Shown: in pieces, positions 26,672-35,046 of the stretch
Numbering within the stretch: the first letter of the stretch is position 1
How the letters are laid out: the number at the start of each line of letters is the position of its first letter
NCBI RefSeq assembly: GCF_000725885.1
Contig: NZ_JODR01000014.1
Location: 1 to 64,000, forward strand
DNA length: 64,000 bases
Direction: 5' to 3'
Source: Streptomyces albus subsp. albus
GTDB lineage: Bacteria; Actinomycetota; Actinomycetes; Streptomycetales; Streptomycetaceae
Position numbers and translations under genes: made by a program
Notes under the pieces: model-generated
Seen by the model: the letters and a program-made list of their open reading frames with translations, nothing else
Databases searched by the model: none
Told to the model about the DNA's origin: nothing

Positions 26672-27475
26672 TCAGTATGCGTAACCCATGCGGCGCGAGA
26701 GATCCTGCGCCGCCGCCATCGTGCGCTTGGCGACCTCCTGGAGCCGTTCCTCCTCCAGCCGGTAGGAGGGTCCCGACACGCTGATCGCGCCGATGACCTT
26801 GCCGTCGTGCGCCCGCACCGGCGCCGCCACCGCGTGCAACCCGATCTCCAGCTCGTCCCGCGCCACCGCGAAACCCGTCTTGACCACCGCTCTCAGATCC
26901 GACCGCAACTCGGCCGGCGAGACCACCGTGTGCTCCGTCAGCCGCGGCAGCTTCCGCGACAGCACGCTCTCCTGCACCGACTTGGGCTGGTGCGCCAGCA
27001 GCGCCTTGCCGCTGGAGGTCGCATGCAGCGGAGTCCGTCTGCCCAGCCAGTTCTGGGCGGTGACCGAGGAAGCCCCCCGCGCCTGCATGATGTTGACTGC
27101 GGCATCGTCGTCCAGCACCGCGATGTTCGCGGTCTCGCCGACCTCCTCCGCCAGCTCCCGGCACACCGGGGCGCCCTCCTGGGAGATGTCCAGCCGGGAA
27201 GCCGCCGCGCCCGCCAGGCGCAGCACCCCCGGGCCCAGGTAGTACTTGCCGCGGTCCTGCTCCTGGGAGACCAGCCCTCTGGCCTCCAGTACGCCCAGCA
27301 GCCGGAACGCAGTGGACTTGTGGACGCCCAACTCCTCGGCGATTTCGGTCACTCCCGCGTCGCCGTGCCGGGCGAGGATCTCCAGCACGCTCACCGCGCG
27401 GTCGACCGACTGCACCGACGCGGCTGCCCTGTTGGACTGCCGTCCCGACCCTGTGTCCTCCGTCTTTTCGCTCAT
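26672..27475 (-). CDS. IclR family transcriptional regulator
   Basis: A 267-residue IclR protein. The N-terminal winged helix includes VTEIAEELGVHKSTAFRLLGVLEARGLV (residues ~40-68). The C-terminal effector domain has LHATSSGKALLA near residue 152 and AVAAPVRAHDGKVIGAISVSGPSYRL. It sits between the catabolic operon and the divergent ferredoxin/reductase pair, the usual arrangement for the regulator of betaine degradation in actinomycetes. It likely binds the GTTGCG-type sites on both sides. Confidence 0.92.
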   Translation of the reverse strand: MSEKTEDTGSGRQSNRAAASVQSVDRAVSVLEILARHGDAGVTEIAEELGVHKSTAFRLLGVLEARGLVSQEQDRGKYYLGPGVLRLAGAAASRLDISQEGAPVCRELAEEVGETANIAVLDDDAAVNIMQARGASSVTAQNWLGRRTPLHATSSGKALLAHQPKSVQESVLSRKLPRLTEHTVVSPAELRSDLRAVVKTGFAVARDELEIGLHAVAAPVRAHDGKVIGAISVSGPSYRLEEERLQEVAKRTMAAAQDLSRRMGYAY

Positions 27476-27608
27476 CTGCTCAACGTCACCGCCTGCTGGC
27501 CTGGTTGTGGTTCCGCTTGCCCGGACGCGCGAGCGCGCCCGTCGGTGGCCCGGTTCGGGCCAAGGACGCCGGTGAGTGCTTGACGTGAAGCCTCCCCGCT
27601 TGGATTCT

Positions 27609-27644
27609 GTTGCGCATCACGCTCCATCGTGCGCGATGCGGAAC
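27609..27644. promoter_or_regulatory. Inverted repeat, probable IclR operator
   Basis: GTTGCGCATC (27609-27618) and GATGCGGAAC (27635-27644) form a 10-bp inverted repeat with one mismatch, 16 bases apart, in the divergent spacer between iclR and the Rieske ferredoxin gene. The GTTGCG core is shared with the promoter region at 26464-26504. Confidence 0.6.
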
Positions 27645-27740
27645 TCGGATAGTAGCGAAGTGCCTCCCCGCATCTTCTCGGCTCCACTGCCCGGCTCCGC
27701 CGACCTTCCTCACCCGAACGTGCTCGCGAGGTGAATCACC

Positions 27741-28094
27741 GTGATCCCCGTCTGCCGCCTTGAGGACCTGCCCGCAGGCGAGTCCGTCCGTCTCGACCTC
27801 GAACCTCCCATCGCCGTCTTCAACGCCGACGGCGAGCTGTACGCCATCGACGACACCTGCACCCACCAGGACGCGTCCCTGTCGGAAGGCTGGCTCGAGG
27901 GCTGTCTGGTCGAATGCCCGCTGCATGCCGCTTCATTCGACCTGCGCACCGGCCGTCCCACCTGCCTCCCCGCTCGCAAGGCCGTGCGCACCCACCGGGT
28001 GAGCGTGCTCGACGGCACCGTGTGGGTACACGTCGAGCCCGAACAGGCCGCACAGCCGCACACCGCCGCAGCCGGACAAGGGAGCGCCGCATGA
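27741..28094 (+). CDS. Rieske [2Fe-2S] ferredoxin
   Basis: A 117-residue Rieske-type ferredoxin. Cluster ligands are in CTHQDASLSEG (Cys-x-His) and CPLHAASFD (Cys-xx-His). It carries electrons from the FAD reductase encoded next, with which it overlaps by ATGA, to an oxygenase, most likely the Rieske demethylase of this locus. The GTG at 27741 follows GAGGTG. GbcA systems described elsewhere use a fused ferredoxin-reductase, so separate components here are a variant. The last ~20 residues are a flexible Ala/Gln-rich tail. Confidence 0.9.
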   Translation: MIPVCRLEDLPAGESVRLDLEPPIAVFNADGELYAIDDTCTHQDASLSEGWLEGCLVECPLHAASFDLRTGRPTCLPARKAVRTHRVSVLDGTVWVHVEPEQAAQPHTAAAGQGSAA

Positions 28095-29305
28095 AGACCA
28101 TCGCCGTGATCGGCGCTTCCCTCGCCGGGCTCCACGCCGCCCTCGCCCTGCGCGAGCACGGCTACGACGGCCGGCTGGTGATCGTGGGGGAGGAGCACCA
28201 CCGCCCCTACGACCGCCCTCCCCTCTCCAAGGAATTCCTCACCGGAGCGCTCACCGCCGAGCGGCTCCGGCTCGCGGACGCCGAGGAGATCGCCGGCCTC
28301 GACGCCGACTGGCTGCTGGGCACCCGCGCCGAAGGACTCGACCCGCCCACCCGCACCGTGACGCTGTCGAACGGCCGCACACTGGCCGCCGACGGCGTCG
28401 TCCTGGCCACCGGCGCCGCCCCCCGCACCCTGCCCGGCGAACCCCTCGACGGAGTGCACACCCTGCGCACCCTCGACGACGCGGTCGCCCTGCGCGAACA
28501 CCTCGGCCGCGGCCAGGTGCGGGTCGTCGTCATCGGCGCCGGCTTCATCGGCGCGGAGGTCGCCTCCTCCTGTGCCACCCTCGGCCACAACGTGACCGTC
28601 GTCGAAGCGGCCGAACAGCCGCTGCTGCCCCAACTCGGCGCCCGTATGGCCGCCTTCTGCGCCGATCTGCACACCGACCACGGCGTCACCCTGCTCACCG
28701 GCACCGGAGTGACCGCGCTGCACCCCGCCCGGCGCCCCCGGGGCACCCCCGTGTGCGCCGCCGCCGGCACTCAGGAGGGCCGCCGGCGCATCGGGTGGGT
28801 CGAGCTGTCCGACGGCAGGTTCCTGCCCGCCGACGTGGTCGTCGTCGGCATCGGCGTCCGCCCCGCGACCGACTGGCTGGCCGGCTCCGGCATCCCGCTG
28901 GACGACGGCGTCGTCTGCGACGCGGGCGGCATGACGGCCGTGCCCGGCGTGGTGGCCGTCGGCGACGTGGCCCGCAGCGCCGGACACCGCGCCGAACACT
29001 GGACCAGCGCCATGGAGACCGCCGCCGTCGCCGCCCGCAACCTGCTGGCCGGCACCACGGTGGAGACGTACAGCGGTCTGCCGTACTTCTGGTCCGACCA
29101 GTACGGCATCCGCATCCAGCTCGCGGGGCGGCGCGGAAGCGGCGACACCGTGCGCGTCGTGGAGGGCTCACCCGAGGACCGCAGCTTCCTCGCCGTGTAC
29201 GAACGGGAGGGCACCACCACCGCCGTACTGGCCGCGAACCGGCCCCGCCCCTTCCTGCGGGCCCGCCGCGAGCTGGCCCGCGCCGGGGGCCTCGCCGCGG
29301 TGTGA
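28091..29305 (+). CDS. FAD-dependent ferredoxin reductase
   Basis: A 404-residue oxidoreductase of the putidaredoxin/rhodocoxin reductase type. The FAD motif is VIGASLAGLHAALALRE at the N-terminus, PYDRPPLSKEFL follows near residue 40, the NAD(P)H motif is VIGAGFIGAEVASSC near 142, and the FAD motif VPGVVAVGDVA is near 287. It passes electrons from NAD(P)H to the overlapping Rieske ferredoxin. Together they supply the oxygenase at 20402-21529. A repeat-rich spacer follows. Confidence 0.92.
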   Translation: MKTIAVIGASLAGLHAALALREHGYDGRLVIVGEEHHRPYDRPPLSKEFLTGALTAERLRLADAEEIAGLDADWLLGTRAEGLDPPTRTVTLSNGRTLAADGVVLATGAAPRTLPGEPLDGVHTLRTLDDAVALREHLGRGQVRVVVIGAGFIGAEVASSCATLGHNVTVVEAAEQPLLPQLGARMAAFCADLHTDHGVTLLTGTGVTALHPARRPRGTPVCAAAGTQEGRRRIGWVELSDGRFLPADVVVVGIGVRPATDWLAGSGIPLDDGVVCDAGGMTAVPGVVAVGDVARSAGHRAEHWTSAMETAAVAARNLLAGTTVETYSGLPYFWSDQYGIRIQLAGRRGSGDTVRVVEGSPEDRSFLAVYEREGTTTAVLAANRPRPFLRARRELARAGGLAAV

Positions 29306-29363
29306 GTGCGGGCGCCGGATGCCAGAGCGCGGTGCCGGATGGGGTGCCGGTGCCGGGTGGGGG

Positions 29364-29557
29364 CGGCTCCACCCGGGTGCGGGCGGGTGTGGTGCCGGGC
29401 CGGGGCACCGGGTGCGAGCGCCGGGTGTGAGGGCGCGGGCACCCGGTCGGGTGCCGGTGCCGGCTCCACCCGGGTGCGGGCGTGTGCGGCGCCGGGCCGG
29501 GCGCCGGGTGGAGGGGGCCGGGTGTGAGCGCGCCGGCACCCGGCGGGGTGCGGGCGC
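29364..29557. repeat. Two ~97-bp imperfect direct repeats
   Basis: Two units both beginning CGGCTCCACCCGGGTGCGGGCG start at 29364 and 29461. Within each are many GCACCCGG/CCGGGTGC inverted pieces, so strong folding is expected. They fill the spacer between the convergent reductase and AIM24 genes. Codon-bias-like reading frames across it are a by-product of the composition. Confidence 0.65.
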
Positions 29558-29585
29558 CGGCACCTCCACCCGGTGCCGCCGCCCC

Positions 29586-30260
29586 TCAGTTGCTCGCGGA
29601 CGCCGGCTGCTTCTCGCTCGGCCGCACGATGACGAAGCCCTCACCGTCCAGCCGCAGTTGCACGGCCTCGCCCGAACCGCCGCGGATCATCGAGCCGAAG
29701 CTCTGCGACCGGTGCAGCGACGTCTGCAACTGGGCGCTCCAGCCGACCACCGCGTCGGTGTCCACGAACACCGGCGCCTGCGTCGAGACCGGGATCACGA
29801 TCGGCGACCCCTCGCAGATGACGGCGAGCTTGCCCTGCCCGGAGAAGACACTGTTGAACAGACCCCCGCCGGCCATCCCCGCGCCCTTGACGACGCCGAT
29901 GTCGTAGTGCAGCCCGGCGTCGAAACACAGCACGTTCCGCCCGTTGACCGTCAACGCGTCACCCGGGCCTATCTCCACGATGAAGCAGTTCTCCGCCTCG
30001 TGCGCGAACCACGCCTCGCCCTGTCCGCTCACGGACATCAGCGCCAGCCCTTCCCCCGTCACCTGACGCTTGAGGAAGTTGCCGACCCCCTGCCCCTTCT
30101 TCTCGAACCGGAGATTCCCCCGGAACGCCACCATCGACCCCTGCCGTGCGAGGCACTCACCGTTGACGGTGTACTTCACACACTTGTCGTTCTGCAGCTC
30201 CATCCCCGCGGCGGTGGGCGGCTGCGCCATGTTCTTCGAAGCGAAGAGCTCACTTTGCAT
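29586..30260 (-). CDS. AIM24 family protein
   Basis: A 224-residue AIM24/TerD-like beta-rich protein: VNGECLARQGSMVAFRGNLRFEKKGQG, GEGLALMSVSGQGEAWFA and GGGLFNSVFSGQGKLAVICEGSPIVIPV follow the family order. ATG 30260 is chosen because MQSELFASKN fits the family N-terminus. Bacterial members are of unknown role; the name comes from a mitochondrial biogenesis factor. Single gene, divergent from the small gene at 30481. Confidence 0.85.
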   Translation of the reverse strand: MQSELFASKNMAQPPTAAGMELQNDKCVKYTVNGECLARQGSMVAFRGNLRFEKKGQGVGNFLKRQVTGEGLALMSVSGQGEAWFAHEAENCFIVEIGPGDALTVNGRNVLCFDAGLHYDIGVVKGAGMAGGGLFNSVFSGQGKLAVICEGSPIVIPVSTQAPVFVDTDAVVGWSAQLQTSLHRSQSFGSMIRGGSGEAVQLRLDGEGFVIVRPSEKQPASASN

Positions 30261-30480
30261 GGCTGTATGTTCCCCCGGAATCCGGGCATCCAGGAACACC
30301 CGGCGGGTACCGGACCGCGGCACGCACACCGGCGCCGCCCGGCACCATTTGAGACTTCCGGCACAGGCACCCCCGCACATCCCGGCCACCGTCCTCGGAA
30401 AAGTCCCAAAAAGCAGTTCAATGAAACGATGGAAGGTACCGAGGGGCGGTACAGCCCCCGCACACCCGAGGAGGCCGGCT

Positions 30481-30669
30481 GTGAAATTCGTACTCGAAAT
30501 CGACATGGACCAGATGCGCGGCGACGGCGAGGCCGCCGCGGAACTCGGACGGGCCCTGCGCTACTGGGGCGGCAACCTTCACCACTACGCGCTGGTGCCC
30601 GGTGACGGCTCCGCCGTCCTCGACTCGCACTACCGTGAGGTGGGCAACTGGCGCATCACCGACGCCTGA
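30481..30669 (+). CDS. Small conserved hypothetical protein
   Basis: A 62-residue protein starting GTG at 30481 after GAGGAGG. The sequence KFVLEIDMDQMRGDGEAAAELGRALRYWGGNLHHYALVPGDG has the look of a small single-domain actinomycete protein with a central amphipathic helix. I recognise no named family. It is followed by the hydroxyacid dehydrogenase gene after 98 bases. Confidence 0.7.
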   Translation: MKFVLEIDMDQMRGDGEAAAELGRALRYWGGNLHHYALVPGDGSAVLDSHYREVGNWRITDA

Positions 30670-30767
30670 CCCCGGGCGGCACCGACCGGGACGACGGCCC
30701 GGGACGGCGGCGCCGCCCACCCCGACCGCACACCGGATGAGCACCACCAGCACGGAATGAGGAACCC

Positions 30768-31751
30768 ATGACCAGCGCCGGCGCCGACCCCCTGCGCATC
30801 GGACAGGAACTCGACGGTGCCGTCGTCACCGTCGATCCCGGCCTGCCCCCGCACGTCCACCAGGAGATCGAGGAGATCATCGGACGCCCGCTGGGCACCG
30901 GCCCGGGCCCCCGCGTCCACATCGGCCCCGGCTTCCCCGAGCCGGCCGGCCGGGAACGGCTGCTGTGGGTGCACAGCACCAACGCCGGCGTCGACGCACT
31001 CCTGGCCGCCCGCACCCCCTGGCCCCGCGAAGTCCTGCTGACCCGCACCGTCGGCCGGATGGGGGAGCGGATCGGACAGTACGTCCTCGCCTGGGCACTG
31101 GCCGAACTCCAGAACGTGCCCGGCTTCCTGCACCAGCACGAGACCCGCACCTGGCACCGGCTGCCCACCGAACTGGCCGACGGCACCCTCGCCGTCGTCT
31201 TCGGCGCCGGCCGCATCGGCTCCGCCGTCGGCAGCGCGCTGGGCAGCTGCGGCATTCACACGGTCGGCGTCGCGCACGGCGCCCGCACCGCCCCGGGGCT
31301 CGACCGCGTCGTCCCCCTCGGTGACCCCGGCGAGACGGGCGGCAGCGGTGTCCCGGCACCGGAACTGGCCGAGGCGCTCTCCCGAGCCCGCTGGGTCGTC
31401 AACACCCTGCCCCTCACCCCCGAGACGGCCGGACTGTTCGGCGCGGGACTGTTCGCCGCCTGCGACGGTGCCACGTTCTTCAACGTCGGCCGCGGCGAGA
31501 CCGTCCGCACCGACGACCTCGCCCGGGCACTGCGCACCGGCCGGGTACGCCGCGCCGTCCTCGACGTGCTGCCCACCGAACCCGCACCCTCCGACGACGC
31601 CGCCTGGGACCTGCCGCGCACCACCCTCACCTCCCACTCGGCAGGGCCCACCACCGACGCCGACATCACCGCCGACTTCCGCGGCGCATGGCACACGCTC
31701 CGCGGCGGCGACCTGCCCGAACTGACCGTGCGGGTCTCCGCGGGCTACTGA
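30768..31751 (+). CDS. D-2-hydroxyacid dehydrogenase family protein
   Basis: A 327-residue NAD-dependent dehydrogenase of the D-isomer 2-hydroxyacid family. The Rossmann motif is VVFGAGRIGSAVGSALGSCG near residue 143; VNTLPLTPETAGLF and FFNVGRGETVRTDDLARAL are the family's substrate-domain motifs; and a late His in TSHSAGP fits the catalytic histidine. ATG 30768. It would reduce or oxidise a 2-keto/2-hydroxy acid; the exact substrate is not given by its neighbours. Confidence 0.88.
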   Translation: MTSAGADPLRIGQELDGAVVTVDPGLPPHVHQEIEEIIGRPLGTGPGPRVHIGPGFPEPAGRERLLWVHSTNAGVDALLAARTPWPREVLLTRTVGRMGERIGQYVLAWALAELQNVPGFLHQHETRTWHRLPTELADGTLAVVFGAGRIGSAVGSALGSCGIHTVGVAHGARTAPGLDRVVPLGDPGETGGSGVPAPELAEALSRARWVVNTLPLTPETAGLFGAGLFAACDGATFFNVGRGETVRTDDLARALRTGRVRRAVLDVLPTEPAPSDDAAWDLPRTTLTSHSAGPTTDADITADFRGAWHTLRGGDLPELTVRVSAGY

Positions 31752-31843
31752 CATCCGCGGCCGGAGGACACGACGAAAGTCAGCCCCGCCCCCGCCCCTG
31801 GGACAGTGCCGCCGCCCCCAGCGCCCCTCCTACGCTCCCGGCC

Positions 31844-33100
31844 ATGTTCACCGCACAGCGCAGGGCGGTCGCCGCCGCCCTTCTCACCGCATGCCTGCTC
31901 GCACCCGCCGCCACCGGCTGCGCCCCCGGGGACGGGGCACCCGCGGCGGCCCGGGCCCGGGACACCGCCGCGACACCGGCGGGGCAGGAGAGGTACACCC
32001 TGCCCCGCCCGACCGGCCCCCACCCCACCGGCCGGGACACCCTCCACCTGGTGGACCCGTCACGCCGCGACCCCTGGGTGCCGTCGGCCGGCGCCCGTGA
32101 AGTGCTCGTCTCCCTCCTCTACCCGGCCGGGCGCGGCCACGGCGCCGACGGCGAGCGGGCCGCGTACCTCTCGCCGCGCGAGGCCGAACTGCTGGTCGAG
32201 GGCCAGAAACTGACGAAGCTCGTCACGGCCCGGCAGGTCGCCGCCTTCCGCACCAACGCCCGCACCGGGGCCCGCCCCGCACCGGGCCGCCACCCGCTCG
32301 TCGTCCTGTCACCGGGCTTCACCCTGCACCGGGCCACCCTCAGCGTCCTCGCCGAGGAACTCGCCTCGCACGGCTACGTCGTCGCCCTCCTCGACCACGC
32401 CCACGAGTCGTTCGGCACCGACTTCCCCCGCCGCTCCGGCTCCGGCACCCGCACCCTCACCTGCGCGGCCTGTGACCGGGTGGAACAGGCGCCGGACGAC
32501 GCCGGGGAGAAGAAGGTGCTCGCCCGCGCGGCCCGCAACAGGGCCGCCGACATCTCCTTCGTCGTCGACGAACTGACGGGCGGCACCCCGCACGCCACCG
32601 GCCCGCGGCCCCGCGACTACGCCCCGCTCATCGACACCCGCCGCATCGGCGCCGCCGGCCACTCCCTCGGCGGCAACGCGGCAGCCGTGGCCGCCGGCAC
32701 GGACCGCCGTATCCGGGCCGCCGCCGACCTGGACGGCACCTTCTTCGCCCCCGTGCCCCGCGCGGGCACCGGCCGCCCCCTCCTGCTGCTCGGCACCGAG
32801 GACGGCCACACCCCGCGGGCCGAGGACACCACCTGGCTGCGCCAGTGGCACCGCCAACGCGGCTGGAAACGCTGGCTCACCGTGACCGGCACCGGCCACC
32901 TCTCCTTCACCGACCTGCCCGTCCTCGGCGCCCGGCTGGGGGTCACCGACCCCACGGCCCCCCTCTCCGGCGAGCGCAGCCGCCGCATCACCACCGGCTA
33001 CGTCACCGCCTTCTTCGACCACCACCTGCGCACCCTCCCCCGCCCCCTCCTCGACGCCCCGACCCCCACCAACCCGGAAGTCACCTTCCACCGACCGTGA
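31844..33100 (+). CDS. Alpha/beta-hydrolase lipoprotein
   Basis: A 418-residue secreted hydrolase. The signal peptide ends at PAATGC, so Cys26 is probably lipidated. The nucleophile elbow is GAAGHSLGGNAAAVA near residue 273, with the oxyanion region LVVLSPGFTLHR near 152 and a late His in TGTGHLSFTD. The layout resembles bacterial platelet-activating-factor acetylhydrolase-like esterases. It acts outside the membrane on an ester or lipid substrate that cannot be named. Confidence 0.85.
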   Translation: MFTAQRRAVAAALLTACLLAPAATGCAPGDGAPAAARARDTAATPAGQERYTLPRPTGPHPTGRDTLHLVDPSRRDPWVPSAGAREVLVSLLYPAGRGHGADGERAAYLSPREAELLVEGQKLTKLVTARQVAAFRTNARTGARPAPGRHPLVVLSPGFTLHRATLSVLAEELASHGYVVALLDHAHESFGTDFPRRSGSGTRTLTCAACDRVEQAPDDAGEKKVLARAARNRAADISFVVDELTGGTPHATGPRPRDYAPLIDTRRIGAAGHSLGGNAAAVAAGTDRRIRAAADLDGTFFAPVPRAGTGRPLLLLGTEDGHTPRAEDTTWLRQWHRQRGWKRWLTVTGTGHLSFTDLPVLGARLGVTDPTAPLSGERSRRITTGYVTAFFDHHLRTLPRPLLDAPTPTNPEVTFHRP

Positions 33101-33133
33101 CCGCCACCTGCGTCCGCCGGCGCCGGGCGCCGG

Positions 33134-34486
33134 TCAGTCCGACAGCCGCTGGATGCGGCGGGAGATGCGGGCGTGGGCGTTGAGCATGTCGTGGGTGTGG
33201 GGGAGGGTGAGGGTGCCGTTCTCGACGACGGGGCGGCCCTGGACGATCGTGTGGCGGGGGCGGACGGGGCCGCAGCGGAGCCAGGCTTCGACCAGGTCGG
33301 TGTGGGCGCCGGCGAAGGCGAACTCGTCCAGCTCCCAGACCGTCACATCGGCGGGGGCGCCGGGGGTGAGGCGTCCCAGGCCGTCCTCGCGGCCCAGGCA
33401 GGCGGCGGCGTCCACGGTGGCGGCGCGCAGGACGTCGCGGGCCGTGGTGGAGGCGGCGCCGCCGCGCTCGCGGGCCGCGGCCAGTGCGGTGCGGGCCTCC
33501 AGCCACAGCGAGGCGTGGTCCGTGGAGGCCGAACCGTCGCAGCCCAGGCCAACGGTGACGCCCGCCTCGCGCAGGGCGGGCAGGCTCGCCGCACCCGCGC
33601 CCAGCATCATCGTCGAGCCCGGGCAGTGGGCGACGGCGGTGCCCCAGCGGCCCAGCCGGGCGCGTTCGCCGGGTTCGGAGAAGACGAAGTGCGCGACCCA
33701 GGCGCGGTCGCCGGCCCAGCCGACGTGCTCGAACTGGTCCACCGGGCGGCGTCCGAACGTCTCGCGGCAGTAGGTCACCTCGTCGAGGGACTCGGCCAGG
33801 TGCGTGTGCAGGCGTACGTCGAGACGTTCGGCGAGCCGTGCCGTCTCGGCCATCAGCCGTTCGCTGACGGCGGCCTGGGTGGCGGGGGCGAGGGCGATGC
33901 GGACCATGGAGCCCGGCGACGGGTCGTGGTAGGTGCTCACCAGACGTTCGCAGTCGGCGAGGATGTCGTCGGTGCTCTGCGTGATCTCCTCGGGGGCGGG
34001 CCCGCCGTCCCGTTCGGACAGGTCGAGGGCGCCGCGGCACGCGTGGAAGCGCAGCCCGACCTGGCGGGCTGCGCGGATCTGGGCGTCGGTCAGCCGGGGC
34101 CGCGGATGGGAGTGGAGCATGTCGGCGGTGGTGGTGCAGCCGCCCAGGGCGAGTTCCGCGAGTCCGACCCAGGTGGAGACCTCCACCGCTTCCTCGTCCA
34201 GCCCGGCCCACAGGGGATAGAGGGTCCCCAGCCAGTCGAACAGCTCGTAGCGGGTGGCGGGGGCGTAGGCGCGGGTCAGGTTCTGGAAGATGTGGTGGTG
34301 GGTGTTGATCAGCCCAGGGGTCACCAGCGCACCGCGTGCAGAAAGGGTGCGGGCCGCCCGCGGTTCGGTGCCGGGGCGGCCGGTGCCGGTGACCGTGCCG
34401 TCCCGCAGGGCGACCCAGCCGCCCGGGATCTCGTCCCCGTCCATGGTGACGAGCAGTTCGGCGTCACGGATCAGTGTGTCGTTCAC
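33134..34486 (-). CDS. 8-oxoguanine deaminase / ATZ-TRZ amidohydrolase
   Basis: A 450-residue metal-dependent amidohydrolase. The HxH motif is in INTHHHIFQN (His63, His65), HTHLAES lies in the middle, a late His is in VAHCPGSTMMLGAG, and the catalytic Asp is in CDGSASTDH. Length and order match 8-oxoguanine deaminase, which converts 8-oxoguanine to urate; other ATZ/TRZ deaminases look similar. The GTG at 34486 follows AAGGAGG. No purine genes flank it, so the substrate rests on sequence alone. Confidence 0.8.
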   Translation of the reverse strand: MNDTLIRDAELLVTMDGDEIPGGWVALRDGTVTGTGRPGTEPRAARTLSARGALVTPGLINTHHHIFQNLTRAYAPATRYELFDWLGTLYPLWAGLDEEAVEVSTWVGLAELALGGCTTTADMLHSHPRPRLTDAQIRAARQVGLRFHACRGALDLSERDGGPAPEEITQSTDDILADCERLVSTYHDPSPGSMVRIALAPATQAAVSERLMAETARLAERLDVRLHTHLAESLDEVTYCRETFGRRPVDQFEHVGWAGDRAWVAHFVFSEPGERARLGRWGTAVAHCPGSTMMLGAGAASLPALREAGVTVGLGCDGSASTDHASLWLEARTALAAARERGGAASTTARDVLRAATVDAAACLGREDGLGRLTPGAPADVTVWELDEFAFAGAHTDLVEAWLRCGPVRPRHTIVQGRPVVENGTLTLPHTHDMLNAHARISRRIQRLSD

Positions 34487-34630
34487 TGCGGGTTCCTCCT
34501 TGCGTGCGGGCACCGTCGCCTGCCGGGTGCGCCGGTGGCCGTCGCCCCATGCGTGTCCGGTGGCAGGCGGGGAACTCGCGGACGGTACGGCCCGGCCCGC
34601 CGGTACCCGACGAGGAGAAGGAGCGGTCGC

Positions 34631-34843
34631 ATGCACTGTTACGACTGCTACGAGGAGGGCGTCGAGAGCGTCGCCGTCGCGGTGTGCGTGGAGTGCGGCG
34701 CGGGCGCCTGCCCGCGGCATCTGCACAGGGACCCGGAGCCCGTGCGGCGCTCCAGTGCGACGGGCCGGGTGTGGTCGGCGCACGACGCACGCCGCATGAC
34801 CTGCCTCGTCTGTCACGAGTCGCTGCACCCGGACGGCCGCTGA
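34631..34843 (+). CDS. DUF2180 small Cys-rich protein
   Basis: A 70-residue protein with cysteines in CYDC, CVEC, AC and CLVC spacing (residues 3, 6, 19, 22, 27, 58 and 61) plus histidines, a likely two-zinc fold found in DUF2180. The ATG follows GAGGAGAAGGAG. Family members occur singly in streptomycetes and are often stress-induced. The sequence around its stop codon is repeated ~92 bp downstream. Confidence 0.85.
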   Translation: MHCYDCYEEGVESVAVAVCVECGAGACPRHLHRDPEPVRRSSATGRVWSAHDARRMTCLVCHESLHPDGR

Positions 34844-34960
34844 CGGACCGGACGGTCTGTGACAATGGGACGGTCTCTGACGGTCGGACGGTCTGTGACA
34901 ACGGGACGGTCTCTGACGGACCGGACGGCCGCTGACGGCGGACCGGGCGGTCTCTGACGG
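34831..34960. repeat. 36-bp tandem repeats including a copied stop-codon region
   Basis: GACGGTCTGTGACA occurs at 34851 and 34887, and ACGGTCTCTGACGG at 34870 and 34906, a period of 36. The segment GGACGGCCGCTGACGG, which holds the last codons and stop of the DUF2180 gene at 34831, appears again at 34923. The repeats begin at the gene end and run into the spacer. Confidence 0.7.
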
Positions 34961-35046
34961 TGACGGCACCGGGCCGGCGGCCGGGCCTTCCGTTCACGGC
35001 CGGTCCCGGCCGCTCACGGCCGCCGCCCGGTGCCCCGGCCGTGCCG

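Noticed and set aside
29306..29585. Small proteins in the repeat spacer
   Set aside because: Frames exist on both strands only because of repetitive GC-rich sequence; no ribosome site or family pattern.
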